Source of the DNA: Tenacibaculum ovolyticum DSM 18103
Lineage (GTDB): Bacteria > Bacteroidota > Bacteroidia > Flavobacteriales > Flavobacteriaceae
Assembly: GCF_000430545.1 (NCBI RefSeq)
Contig: NZ_AUMF01000014.1
Span: 62,001-126,000 of the forward strand
Length of the DNA: 64,000 nucleotides
Direction: 5' to 3'
The notes below the pieces were generated by a model that was not told where the DNA came from, did no database searches, and saw nothing but the letters and a program-made list of their open reading frames with translations. Positions 44,623 through 53,810 of this stretch are shown piece by piece. Both the position numbers and the translations under genes were made by a program. Numbering within the stretch: position 1 is the first letter of the stretch; each line of letters starts with the position of its first letter.

Positions 44623-45348
44623 TTAGTAAGATTTAAGTTGTTTTTTTCTCCAATACCAAGCAATTATAAAACCAATTAGAGCTCCTCCAACATGTGCAAA
44701 ATGAGCTACATTTCCAATAGAGTATTTTGTAACACCAAAGAATAAATCACTAGCAATCATTAATGGAATAAAGTACTTCGCGGCAATTGGTACCGGAAAA
44801 AATATTAAGGCCAGTTTAGCATTTGGAAAAGTTAATCCAAAGGCAACTAAAATACCATAAACAGCCCCAGATGCTCCAACAGCGGGGGTGTGATATAAGC
44901 TATAAAACTCACTCATTGTTTTATTAGAAAGTGTTATAATGTCATCATTATATTGACCTGTATTTAAAACGTTTTGTATTTCAGAAGGTGAGATTCCTAA
45001 TGTAACTAACTGCTCATAGATTCCGTTAAACTGATAGTAATTTACAAGTGTGTAAATTAAACCTGCACCTATACCTGCAGAGAAGTAAAAAAATAAAAAT
45101 TTATTTCTACCCCACATTTGTTCTAAAGGTGTACCAAAAGCCCATAATGCATACATGTTAAAAAGTAAGTGCATTGTACCACCATGCATAAAAGCATGCG
45201 TAACATATTGCCAAACACCAAAATGTTCGTTTTGCGGAAAGTGCAAGGCAAAAATATTTGTTAAATCTAAGTTTAAAAACTGTGGAGCAAAATACATAAT
45301 CACGTTAATGATTATTAAATGCTTTATAGCGTCAGTTAATTTTCCCAT
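44623..45348 (-). CDS. Rhomboid family intramembrane serine protease
   Basis: A 241-residue rhomboid with QYVTHAFMHGGTMHLLFN, the WAFGTPLEQMWG loop, catalytic Ser160 in VGASGAVYG and His219 in VAHFAHVGGALIG. It is a distinct paralogue, not a recent duplicate, of the next gene, with a longer loop between the third and fourth helices and no long tail. It lies 9 bp after mutL. Confidence 0.92.
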   Translation of the reverse strand: MGKLTDAIKHLIIINVIMYFAPQFLNLDLTNIFALHFPQNEHFGVWQYVTHAFMHGGTMHLLFNMYALWAFGTPLEQMWGRNKFLFFYFSAGIGAGLIYTLVNYYQFNGIYEQLVTLGISPSEIQNVLNTGQYNDDIITLSNKTMSEFYSLYHTPAVGASGAVYGILVAFGLTFPNAKLALIFFPVPIAAKYFIPLMIASDLFFGVTKYSIGNVAHFAHVGGALIGFIIAWYWRKKQLKSY

Positions 45349-45357
45349 ATTTTTATC

Positions 45358-47202
45358 TTATTTATTAAAAATGGTATCAATTTCGTTTAAAGTCAATGTT
45401 TTAAATGTTGGTTTACCAAATGGAGATGTGTTTGGTTCTTTACACGAAAATAGGTCATCTACCAAATTTTCTTGTTCTTTAACAGCTAATACTGTTCCTG
45501 TTTTTATAGCTAAAGATTTTGCGAAAGACTTTGCCATTACATCAAAATGACTAAAACTAGTATCAGGTACTTCTAATTTAATATCGTCTAATAATTGCTC
45601 TAGAATTAAAGTAATTTGGCTTTCTGTTATAGAAGTAGGTATACCGCCAATAGTAACACTTTCTTTTGTAAATTCATCAAACATAAACCCAGCACTCTCT
45701 AAGTCTGATTTTATGGTATATATCATTTCTATATCAGCTTTAGAAAAAGGAATACTTACAGGAAACAGCAATTGTTGACTACTTGCTTCTTTAACTGTAA
45801 TGTTTTCTAAAAACTCTTCGTATAAAATACGTTGATGTGCGAGTGATTGGTTAATTAAAACAACACCTGATTTAATAGAACTTAACAAGTATTTTTTTTG
45901 AATTTGAAAAGTTTTACCTGTTTCTGTTTCTTGGTGAGATTCAAAAAGTTGTTCTTGCTTTGTTGTTTCTAAAGGTTCGGTATTGGTATATAAAGCTTCC
46001 CAGTTTCCTGTGTCTTTTTTAAAATTTGATTGAAAACTTACAGAACCCGAATTGTTAGAAACATTTGTTTCTGGTTCGTAACTAGTTTCAGTTTTAAACG
46101 GATTAAATGTAGGATCTACAGTTATAGGAGGTATTGCTGACGAACTACTCTTACTGTAGTCATAAGGCGTATCTAAGGTCGCGTCTCTATCAAAATCTAA
46201 AGCTGGCGCTACATTGTATTGCCCTAAGCTATGTTTAACAGTTGCACGTAAAATAGCATACAATGCTTTTTCGTTATCAAATTTAATCTCCGTTTTTGTT
46301 GGATGTATATTTATATCAATACTTTCTGGAGGTACTTGTAAATATAAAAAGTAAGAAGGATGCGATCCGTATTCTAATAACCCTTCAAAAGCATTAATAA
46401 CAGCATGGTTTAAGTAAGAACTTTTTATAAAACGATTGTTTACAAAAAAGTATTGCTCACCACGTTTTTTCTTTGCAAACTCTGGCTTAGCAGTAAAACC
46501 ATTAATAGATATAATATCCGTTTGTTCTGAAATAGGAACTAATTTTTCATTCATTTTAGCACCAAAAATAGCTACAATTCTTTTACGTAGGTTACTTTTT
46601 TTTAGGTGATAAACTTCGTTGTTATTGTGGTGTAATAAAAAAGAAATATCAGGATGTGCTAAAGCGACTCTTTGAAATTCATCAACAATATGACGAGTTT
46701 CAATCGTGTCTGATTTTAAAAAATTTCTACGAGCAGGTATGTTGTAAAATAAGTTTTTAACAGCAATACTAGTTCCTTTAGCAGCAGATATAGTTTCTTG
46801 AGAAACTATTTTACTACCTTCTATTTTTATTTGAGAACCAAGTTCTTCGTTTTCTTGTTTTGTTTTTAATTCAACATGAGCAATAGCAGCAATTGAGGCT
46901 AATGCTTCACCACGAAACCCTTTGGTGTTTAAATTAAATAAATCTTGAGCATCTTTAATTTTTGAGGTAGCATGACGCTCAAAGCTTAAGCGAGCATCGG
47001 TATCACTCATACCTTTACCATCGTCAATAACCTGAATTAAAGTTTTTCCAGCGTCTTTTATTAAGAGTTTAATGGAGCTAGCACCTGCATCAATAGAGTT
47101 TTCTATCAATTCTTTTACAACAGAAGCAGGACGTTGTACTACCTCACCTGCAGCAATTTGATTTGCTACATGATCTGGAAGCAATTGTATAATATCTGAC
47201 AT
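45358..47202 (-). CDS. mutL: DNA mismatch repair protein MutL
   Basis: The 614-residue product has the GHKL ATPase N-terminus: IAAGEVVQRPASVVKELIEN, DDGKGM, FERHATSKI and GFRGEALASIA. The linker is at about 330-430 and the dimerisation domain follows. The endonuclease motif region reads LINQSLAHQRILYEEF where nicking MutLs have DQHAxxE; the Asp and His are replaced. The C-terminal metal motif reads SPFGKP rather than CPHGRP. Mismatch nicking activity is therefore doubtful. It overlaps the preceding small gene by one base (TAATG), indicating translational coupling. Confidence 0.95.
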   Translation of the reverse strand: MSDIIQLLPDHVANQIAAGEVVQRPASVVKELIENSIDAGASSIKLLIKDAGKTLIQVIDDGKGMSDTDARLSFERHATSKIKDAQDLFNLNTKGFRGEALASIAAIAHVELKTKQENEELGSQIKIEGSKIVSQETISAAKGTSIAVKNLFYNIPARRNFLKSDTIETRHIVDEFQRVALAHPDISFLLHHNNNEVYHLKKSNLRKRIVAIFGAKMNEKLVPISEQTDIISINGFTAKPEFAKKKRGEQYFFVNNRFIKSSYLNHAVINAFEGLLEYGSHPSYFLYLQVPPESIDINIHPTKTEIKFDNEKALYAILRATVKHSLGQYNVAPALDFDRDATLDTPYDYSKSSSSAIPPITVDPTFNPFKTETSYEPETNVSNNSGSVSFQSNFKKDTGNWEALYTNTEPLETTKQEQLFESHQETETGKTFQIQKKYLLSSIKSGVVLINQSLAHQRILYEEFLENITVKEASSQQLLFPVSIPFSKADIEMIYTIKSDLESAGFMFDEFTKESVTIGGIPTSITESQITLILEQLLDDIKLEVPDTSFSHFDVMAKSFAKSLAIKTGTVLAVKEQENLVDDLFSCKEPNTSPFGKPTFKTLTLNEIDTIFNK

Positions 47203-47486
47203 TAGTTGTTTTTTGATAAAAAGATAGAAAGGTCAAAATCGATAAATAATAAAAAAAGAAATATCAAAATACCAATTATGATTAAAATAGTACTATTAAA
47301 TCCGCCATTTTCAGAATTCTTAAATTCATCTATAGCAGCATTAAATTTACCTTTTAGTCCTTTGTTTTTTCCTACAGTTGTTCTGAATTTATCAAATTTA
47401 TGTTTTACTTGATATGGATTCCCTTCACCTTTGTAATAAGTAGGTTTGTAGTCAAATTTTTTATTTTCTCTTTTAATAAATCCCAT
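47202..47486 (-). CDS. Conserved flavobacterial small membrane protein (often labelled riboflavin synthase subunit beta)
   Basis: ATG 47486 gives a 94-residue protein starting MGFIKRENKKFDYKPTYYKG, then KFDKFRTTVGKNKGLKGKF and a single C-terminal membrane segment (ILIIIGILIFLFLLFI). The family is conserved next to mutL and ribH in flavobacteria. It often carries the label riboflavin synthase subunit beta in databases, probably by confusion with the adjacent ribH. Nothing in it resembles lumazine or riboflavin synthase. Its position suggests a role coupled to the mutL operon, of unknown nature. Confidence 0.8.
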   Translation of the reverse strand: MGFIKRENKKFDYKPTYYKGEGNPYQVKHKFDKFRTTVGKNKGLKGKFNAAIDEFKNSENGGFNSTILIIIGILIFLFLLFIDFDLSIFLSKNN

Positions 47487-47599
47487 AAAAGTTGCTTGTT
47501 TAAAGGTATAGTGCAACAAAAATCACACCAAATTAAGACGAAATTCAAAGTTACTGAATTATAGATTAGCGGTCAAAAATTATCAGTAAATTAAAGTTA

Positions 47600-47638
47600 A
47601 AAAAAGAATCAAAACAGAAAGTGTTTTGATTCTTTTTT
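47600..47638. terminator. Strong terminator after ribH
   Basis: AAAAAAGAATCAAAAC and GTTTTGATTCTTTTTT form a perfect 16-bp stem around loop AGAAAGT. It ends the leftward ribH transcript, so the mutL operon needs its own promoter in 47487-47599. Confidence 0.88.
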
Positions 47639-47663
47639 ATAAGTATATTATGTTGTTTTTAGC

Positions 47664-48170
47664 CTAAAAACCTAAAGGATTAGATGGAGTGTCAAGATTT
47701 TTCATAGCAGCCATTTTAATTGCAGCCACGGCACACTCAATACCTTTATTCCCTAGTTTACCTCCAGAACGATCTATTGATTGTTGTTTAGTATTGTCTG
47801 TTAATACACAAAAAATTACAGGAACATCGTATTTAATATTCAAATCTACAATTCCTTGAGTAACACCATCGCAAACAAAGTCGAAATGTTTTGTTTCTCC
47901 TTGAATTACGTTTCCAATAGCTATAATTGCATCCACTTTTTGTGATTCAATCATTTTTTTACAACCGTAAACTAATTCAAAGCTACCTGGTACATCCCAA
48001 GAAACAATATTGTTTTTTTCTGCTCCACAATCTAAAAGTGTTTCAATAGCACCTTTTTGTAAGTTTTTTGTGATTTCAGGATTCCATTCTGAAACAACAA
48101 TCCCAAATCGAAAAGATTTCGAATTTGGGATTGAAGCTTTATCGTAATAAGATAAATTTGTTGTTGCCAT
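47664..48170 (-). CDS. ribH: 6,7-dimethyl-8-ribityllumazine synthase
   Basis: The 168-residue product matches RibH, which condenses the ribityl-aminouracil intermediate with dihydroxybutanone phosphate in riboflavin synthesis and forms icosahedral or pentameric shells. The motifs are in order: FGIVVSEWNPEITKNL, WDVPGSFELVYGCK, IIAIGNVIQGETKHFDFVCD with catalytic His, PVIFCVLTDNTKQQSIDRSGG. Length is normal. Confidence 0.95.
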   Translation of the reverse strand: MATTNLSYYDKASIPNSKSFRFGIVVSEWNPEITKNLQKGAIETLLDCGAEKNNIVSWDVPGSFELVYGCKKMIESQKVDAIIAIGNVIQGETKHFDFVCDGVTQGIVDLNIKYDVPVIFCVLTDNTKQQSIDRSGGKLGNKGIECAVAAIKMAAMKNLDTPSNPLGF

Positions 48171-48201
48171 ATATCATTTTTATGTCATCTCTAATAAAAA
48201 T

Positions 48202-48240
48202 GAGGTACTCTAAAAAGTATTATTTCACCTCGTTATTTTT
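48202..48240 (-). terminator. Weak hairpin between the TPR gene and ribH
   Basis: On the minus strand AACGAGGT and ACCTCATTTTT pair around a 20-nt loop, followed by a T-rich run. It could partly end transcription from the TPR gene before ribH. Confidence 0.35.
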
Positions 48241-48266
48241 TATTTTGAAATGACGAAATATTTTAA

Positions 48267-49052
48267 TTATTGAGCATATTTAGCGCTATTGATATATTTT
48301 TCAATATCTCTACCTTGATCAGTATTAGCGTATTTTTGCTTAATTGTTGTAAATAATTTTTCAGCAGTACTATATTCTTTTAAAGACATTGCAGTTTGCC
48401 CTGCTTTAAATAAAAATAAAGGAGATGTAAAATCATTTTGTTTTTTATTAGCTGCTTTTTGATAGTAATCTAACGCGTCTTTAGTTTGGTTAATATCAGC
48501 GAAAGCATCACCAATTGCACCTAATGCAGTTGCACCTAATAATTCATCATCAGAATTAAAATTACTTAAATACTCAATTGCTTCTTCGTATTTTTTCATT
48601 TTTAAGTAAGAAATACCAGCATAATAATTTGCTATGTTTCCAGCTTTAGTACCGCTAAATTCATCAGCAATGTCTGTAAAACCGTATTTTCCAGTACTAC
48701 CACCAGTTAAACCAATGTTATATAAAGAATCTGCAGCAACACCAGCTGATTTTTCTGCCTTGTCAAAGAAAGTTCTTGGGAACGCTAATTCGTTAGAAGC
48801 TTCTTGTTGATTCGGTTCTGATATAAATTTAGTATACCCTAAATATCCAAGAATTATAACCGCTACAGCTATTAGTCCAAAAAATAAAGGTTTGCTGTTT
48901 TTTTCAATCCACTGCTCAGATTTGTTTGCAGTTTCATCTAAAGTATTAAATACTTCGGCAGTAGTACTTTGAGATTCATCAAAGTTTTCTTCTACTTCTT
49001 GTGCAACTTTTTCTTTCTTAGGTTTGTATCCTCTTTTTTTATATGTAGCCAT
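48267..49052 (-). CDS. Membrane-anchored tetratricopeptide repeat protein
   Basis: A 261-residue protein with a basic cytosolic N-terminus (MATYKKRGYKPKK), one membrane segment (SKPLFFGLIAVAVIILGYLG, about residues 52-71) and TPR-like helices in the C-terminal half (NIANYYAGISYLKMKKYEEA, DALDYYQKAAN, AEKLFTTIKQKY). The layout resembles YfgM-type envelope chaperones, but it is shared by many Bacteroidota proteins encoded beside ribH and recF. The function is unknown. Confidence 0.85.
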   Translation of the reverse strand: MATYKKRGYKPKKEKVAQEVEENFDESQSTTAEVFNTLDETANKSEQWIEKNSKPLFFGLIAVAVIILGYLGYTKFISEPNQQEASNELAFPRTFFDKAEKSAGVAADSLYNIGLTGGSTGKYGFTDIADEFSGTKAGNIANYYAGISYLKMKKYEEAIEYLSNFNSDDELLGATALGAIGDAFADINQTKDALDYYQKAANKKQNDFTSPLFLFKAGQTAMSLKEYSTAEKLFTTIKQKYANTDQGRDIEKYINSAKYAQ

Positions 49053-49166
49053 AATTGCTTGAAAATTAGTGGCGACAAAAATAGCTTTTTAAATTGGATT
49101 TTAAAAATCGATTATTCGTAAAAAAAACAATAATTTGCGCTTTCTTTTTTGAAACAATCCAAATTC

Positions 49167-50246
49167 ATGTATTTACAAAAGATATCATTAGTAAATTTTA
49201 AGAATATTGAGACTCAAACTTTTGATTTTCAGAAGAAAATAAATTGTTTTGTTGGGAGTAACGGAATTGGTAAAACCAATGTGTTGGATGCAATTTATTA
49301 TTTATCTTTTGCTAAAAGTTATTTTAATTCGGTTGCAGGACAGAATATTCGTCATGGTGAAGATTTTTTTATGATTGAAGGAGATTACCTTTTAGGTGAT
49401 AGAAATGAGAAAATTTTGTGTTCTTTAAAAAGAGGGCAGAAAAAAATGCTAAAGAGAAACGGAAAGGCTTATGAAAAGTTTTCTGAACATATTGGGCAGT
49501 TACCATTGGTTATTATTTCTCCTGCCGATAGAGATTTAATTGTAGAAGGTAGTGATACTCGTAGAAAATTTATTGATGGTGTTATTTCTCAGCAAGATAA
49601 AAACTATTTGCAAGGGTTAATTTCGTACAATAAAATCATAAGTCAACGTAATGCATTGTTAAAATATTTTGCAGCTAATAGAACTTTTGATGCGTTAAAC
49701 TTAAAAGTATATGATGAGCAATTAGTTGAATATGGAAACATTATTTATAGCAAGAGAAAAGCTTTTTTAGAGGAATTCGTGCCTATTTTTAATGAAAAGC
49801 ATGAAATTATATCAGGTGCTAAAGAAGTAGTTAATTTAGGCTATAAAAGTCAGTTACACGAAGCTTCATTAGAAGAGTTATTTGCAAAAAGTTTAGAAAA
49901 AGATAGAATGTTGCAATATACATCGTCAGGAATTCATAAAGATGATTTAAATTTTGAGATAGGTGAGTATCCGATTAAAAAATTTGGCTCTCAAGGACAA
50001 CAAAAATCGTATTTAATAGCCTTAAAATTGGCGCAATTTGAGTTTATTAAAAAACAATCAAAAGTAACTCCTATTTTATTATTGGATGATATTTTTGATA
50101 AATTAGACGAGAACAGAGTAAAACAAATTGTAGATTTAGTAAATAATGATGCTTTTGGGCAAATATTTATTACAGATACACATTTTGACCGTACAGAGAG
50201 CGTTATAAAAAAGAGTAACCAAGAATATCAGATTTTTAAAATGTAA
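49167..50246 (+). CDS. recF: DNA replication and repair protein RecF
   Basis: ATG 49167 is preferred to TTG 49149 because [15 protein letters not shown] is the RecF start. The 359-residue product has Walker [10 protein letters not shown] (about 30-38), [20 protein letters not shown], a [15 protein letters not shown] signature region and the Walker B/D-loop [14 protein letters not shown]. RecF loads RecA at gaps together with RecO and RecR. It is divergent from the TPR gene and 80 bp upstream of a DUF721 gene. Confidence 0.95.
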   Translation: MYLQKISLVNFKNIETQTFDFQKKINCFVGSNGIGKTNVLDAIYYLSFAKSYFNSVAGQNIRHGEDFFMIEGDYLLGDRNEKILCSLKRGQKKMLKRNGKAYEKFSEHIGQLPLVIISPADRDLIVEGSDTRRKFIDGVISQQDKNYLQGLISYNKIISQRNALLKYFAANRTFDALNLKVYDEQLVEYGNIIYSKRKAFLEEFVPIFNEKHEIISGAKEVVNLGYKSQLHEASLEELFAKSLEKDRMLQYTSSGIHKDDLNFEIGEYPIKKFGSQGQQKSYLIALKLAQFEFIKKQSKVTPILLLDDIFDKLDENRVKQIVDLVNNDAFGQIFITDTHFDRTESVIKKSNQEYQIFKM

Positions 50247-50326
50247 TGTTATTACGATAAAGAATGGCAGCGTAATTTTAATTGCGTGGTTTTGTTCGCA
50301 ATAAAATACTATTAGCACAGTTAGTT

Positions 50327-50623
50327 ATGGCAAAAAGAGAAAATGATAGTTTTTCTATAAAAGATTTATTAGGAACTTATATAAAAGAAGGAAGCTTAAA
50401 TAAAGGCTTTCAGAAAATTCATATAGATGAAGCTTGGGGTAAAATGATGGGGCCTGGTGTAGTTTCATATACTCAGGAAGTTAAATTACAGAATAAAACT
50501 TTGATTGTTCGTTTGTCTTCTTCGGCATTAAGAGAACAATTAAGTTACGGTAAAGAAAAAATTATAAGAATGATTAATGAAGAAATGGGAGAGGAATTAG
50601 TAAAAAAACTAATGCTAGTATAA
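50327..50623 (+). CDS. DUF721 (DciA-like) protein
   Basis: ATG 50327 (MAKRENDSFSIKDLLGTY) gives a 98-residue protein. The upstream TTG-started extension has no family support. IDEAWGKMMGPGVV and LIVRLSSSALREQLSYGKEKI are the DUF721 signatures. Relatives such as DciA help load the replicative helicase. Its position after recF is conserved. Whether this short form loads DnaB is unproven. Confidence 0.88.
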   Translation: MAKRENDSFSIKDLLGTYIKEGSLNKGFQKIHIDEAWGKMMGPGVVSYTQEVKLQNKTLIVRLSSSALREQLSYGKEKIIRMINEEMGEELVKKLMLV

Positions 50624-50674
50624 TTTTTTTAATCTAGTTGAAACATTTACGTTCATTTATTTTTCTGTTAAAAT

Positions 50675-50713
50675 AAAAAAGAAAGAAACCATTACAGCTT
50701 CTTTCTTTTTTTT
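50675..50713 (+). terminator. Terminator after the recF and DUF721 genes
   Basis: AAAAAAGAAAGAA pairs with TTCTTTCTTTTTT around an 11-nt loop. The rest of the gap to 51048 (about 335 bp) is AT-rich and shows nothing recognisable. Confidence 0.75.
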
Positions 50714-51048
50714 AATTAAATCCCCCGAAATAATTATGGCGGCAAAATTATAAATTTAATAGAGATGTTAATATTTATTTTGATAGAAAAAACTTATATC
50801 AAAATAGATTTAAGTTTTAGTAAGTTGATGTTGATAATAAATGAAAAGATAACGTGTTTAGGTATAGATGTATAATTTAGGTAAAGTTGATTTAGTCTAT
50901 CTTTAAAAACACAATAAAATCTTGAGAATTTAATATTTTGGATGTTTTAATCCTAATTTATTTTCTTTTTTTAATGATAGAAGATGTTAAAAAGGTTCAA
51001 TTACCTCTCAATCTCTTATATACTTATTTATAAATTTAGGCCGTTTGT

Positions 51049-53217
51049 TTAATAACAATCTGTTTTAATTTTTTTTGTTTTTTGAAATGTGTTTAACGGG
51101 GTGTTTAACTGAGTTAAGGTAATTTCTTCTAATACTGCTAAAACACCGTTCATCATACTAATAGAACCACAAATCATAATTGTACCACCATTCTTTAATA
51201 TTGAGGCAATTAATTTTTTTTCTTTTAAAATAATATCTTGTACATATTGATTATTTTTTTCTTTGGAATAAGCAATATGAATATTATTAGTGCTTAAAGT
51301 ATTTAAATAAGGAGTATATATTTTTAAAGACTGTTCAGTTCTTCCTCCCCAAAACAAATGAGTTGTTGATGGAGCGTTTAACATTCCTAAGTACGGAGCA
51401 ATTCCTGTTCCGTTAGCGATTAAAATATTATTTTTTGATTTTTTTTGAAAATGAAATTCTTTATTTTCTTGAATTCTCGCAAATAACGTTTCATCTATGT
51501 TAAGGTTTAAAAGTAAATTAGAGCAGATACCTAATTCATGCTTTTTAATACTTAATAAGATATCATTATCAATTTTACCTATAGAATACAGTCTCTCAAT
51601 ATTGTCTTCTTTTGGAGTGATTGCTAATAAATCACCTGAAGTAAATTTTAGCTTTTTAGCAGGTCTTAATCGAATTAAAAAAGAACTATCTATATTTATG
51701 TCAGTTTTACTTACTACCAAAAAAGGTTGTTGTTTTTTTGGTTTAAATTGTTGCTGTTTTAATTGTAATTCAATGTTTGTTTTATTGCTCCATTGTAAGC
51801 CCCAGTTTTTAAAGTCAGTAAAATTTTGATTATTTATTTTATGAATAGGTAGTGTACTTCTAAAATTATCTTTATTGTTTAGAGCATTATCAACATCAAT
51901 AGCAAATTTACAATAGTGTGAATATGCTAAAGAGCCAAAACCTATTACAGCAAAGTTTATTTTATTTTGTTGCTTGGTGTTTTTTAAAAGAGTTAAAAAG
52001 TTAGCTGCATTTGTAGGAGGTTCTCCATCACCATAAGTTGATGTTAAGACGATTAATTGAGTTGCTTTTTTATAGGTGCTGTATTTATTAAGGTGTGTTA
52101 TGTAAACAGGTTGCTTGTTAGATAGCAAAGAATTAAATAAAGATGAAGCAATGCTAAAAGTATTACCTGTTTCTGAACCTACAAGAATAATGATTTTAGC
52201 AGCGTCTTTTTTAAATTTATTTTTAGGAAGTAAATTTTTACGCTTTCTTTCTAAGGTCATTGAAAAACCAGAGTAAATAAAAAATAAAATAGCAATACAA
52301 GAAAGAATTAGAATTGTAGACCAAATAATAGTACCACTACCTGTATGTAAGAATAAACTCCAGTCTGACAAAATATGAACCCATGATAAATTTTTGTCGC
52401 TAATTATTTGACCAGAGTATTGATGAATAATAAGTTCTTTGGTTTTTAATTTTAAGAAAAAATAATCTTCAATATCATTAGAAAAAGGAAATTCAATACT
52501 TTTAACTTCATTTAATTTGATGTTTTTAAAGATTGAAAATTCTTCAATGGGAGTTTTTTTATCAGAAGAAATAGAAGAAAACTCAAAAGTATGTTTGATT
52601 TTGGTTTCTGGTAAAAGGGAGAATTTTTCTAAAGATAGGTATACTCCTGTTAGCGTAATTATAATGATAGGTATTAATGTATAACGCCCTATAATTACAT
52701 GGTAATACTGTTTAAAGTTTTCATTAACAACTTTGGTGAAAAATTGAATAATTCCACCTTGCCTTTTTATAATTAAAATACTTCCTGTTATTGTAATTAA
52801 GAATAATAAGAAAGAGAAGAGTCCAACTAAAAAACGACCAGTAGATTTTAAAAATAAAGAACGATGTAAGTTTGTAGTCCATTTAAAAAGAGGTGATTTA
52901 GAAATAATGCGACTAATTTTTTTACCTGTAGTGGGGTTTATGTAAAATGTTTCGCTTTTTCCTTCTTTGGTAATTACAGAAGCAGTAACAAAATTATGTT
53001 GGTTAACGTTTAAGGTAATAACTTCTTCGTACTCTTTTTTTAATGAAGAGATAGTTTGTGAAAGTGTAATTTCATCGGTTTGTATTGCATATGGTTTTAG
53101 CTGATTAGATATTGGTTCAAAAGCTAAAATTATACCTGTAATAGCAGCAATAACTATAAATAAGAAAGAAGATATAGCCAATGTTAAATGGCTATATCTC
53201 CAAATTGAAATGGTCAT
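51049..53217 (-). CDS. PepSY-flavodoxin-FNR fusion reductase
   Basis: A 722-residue membrane flavoprotein. Residues of about 1-330 form a PepSY-associated membrane part with four or so helices and conserved His in TNLHRSLFL and FLHTGSGTI. Residues of about 345-480 are flavodoxin-like (VGSETGNT, LTSTYGDGEPPTNA). The C-terminal 220 residues are a sulfite-reductase/P450-reductase-type FAD and NAD(P)H domain (RLYSIGK, ANGTGIAPYLGM, MICGSISMM). It should pass electrons from NAD(P)H across the membrane through haem, probably to reduce ferric siderophore iron in the periplasm. It is last in the operon of a TonB-dependent receptor, supporting that inference. Confidence 0.88.
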   Translation of the reverse strand: MTISIWRYSHLTLAISSFLFIVIAAITGIILAFEPISNQLKPYAIQTDEITLSQTISSLKKEYEEVITLNVNQHNFVTASVITKEGKSETFYINPTTGKKISRIISKSPLFKWTTNLHRSLFLKSTGRFLVGLFSFLLFLITITGSILIIKRQGGIIQFFTKVVNENFKQYYHVIIGRYTLIPIIIITLTGVYLSLEKFSLLPETKIKHTFEFSSISSDKKTPIEEFSIFKNIKLNEVKSIEFPFSNDIEDYFFLKLKTKELIIHQYSGQIISDKNLSWVHILSDWSLFLHTGSGTIIWSTILILSCIAILFFIYSGFSMTLERKRKNLLPKNKFKKDAAKIIILVGSETGNTFSIASSLFNSLLSNKQPVYITHLNKYSTYKKATQLIVLTSTYGDGEPPTNAANFLTLLKNTKQQNKINFAVIGFGSLAYSHYCKFAIDVDNALNNKDNFRSTLPIHKINNQNFTDFKNWGLQWSNKTNIELQLKQQQFKPKKQQPFLVVSKTDINIDSSFLIRLRPAKKLKFTSGDLLAITPKEDNIERLYSIGKIDNDILLSIKKHELGICSNLLLNLNIDETLFARIQENKEFHFQKKSKNNILIANGTGIAPYLGMLNAPSTTHLFWGGRTEQSLKIYTPYLNTLSTNNIHIAYSKEKNNQYVQDIILKEKKLIASILKNGGTIMICGSISMMNGVLAVLEEITLTQLNTPLNTFQKTKKIKTDCY

Positions 53218-53259
53218 TTTTAATACTTTAATGTATGTTAGATCAAGCTAAATTGAGAT

Positions 53260-53733
53260 TTATTGAGGTATCATTCTAATGTAGCGTATAAAACCCTTTC
53301 CTTCGATTTTACTTTTTACATTTTCAGATGTTAGTTCAAATTCAATATCGTCTTTATAGTATTCTTGATCTTCAACAGCACTTTCAAAACGAATTTTATA
53401 TCCTTTGTTTAATTTGTCAGTTGGAATTTGAATAACTGTTATCGCTCTATTTCCTCCACTTATCGTAGCTCCTGTTATAGCATCAATATTAGTACGTATT
53501 TTTCCTTGAAATTTCCACCATTCAGTAATATCAGAATACCATTCTTCATCATCGCCTTGTACATATAGTGTTTTTTCATATTCACCTTTTTGGTTTAATA
53601 AAGAAACAGTAATATAGGCACCTTCACCAGTATAATTCTTCATTTGAATCATACATTTATACTTCGCTTCATTAGTAGTTGTAAAGGCCATAATACTTAA
53701 GGCTACTAGTAAAATTGTAACTATTTTTTTCAT
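53260..53733 (-). CDS. DUF2271 periplasmic protein
   Basis: A 157-residue protein with a signal peptide (VTILLVALSIMAFTTTNEA). EEWYSDITEWWKF and DAITGATISGGNRAI are the DUF2271 signatures. The family is repeatedly found with PepSY proteins and TonB-dependent receptors and is thought to be periplasmic. The DAITGATISGG motif resembles the flavin-attachment motif SGATxT of FMN-binding domains; whether a flavin is attached is untested. Here it sits between the ankyrin gene and the reductase gene. Confidence 0.82.
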   Translation of the reverse strand: MKKIVTILLVALSIMAFTTTNEAKYKCMIQMKNYTGEGAYITVSLLNQKGEYEKTLYVQGDDEEWYSDITEWWKFQGKIRTNIDAITGATISGGNRAITVIQIPTDKLNKGYKIRFESAVEDQEYYKDDIEFELTSENVKSKIEGKGFIRYIRMIPQ

Positions 53734-53810
53734 ATTATATTGTTTAAATTCAAATCGAGTACAAATAAAACTATGGGGCTTTTGTTTGTACTCGATTTAA
53801 TTAAGTGTGT

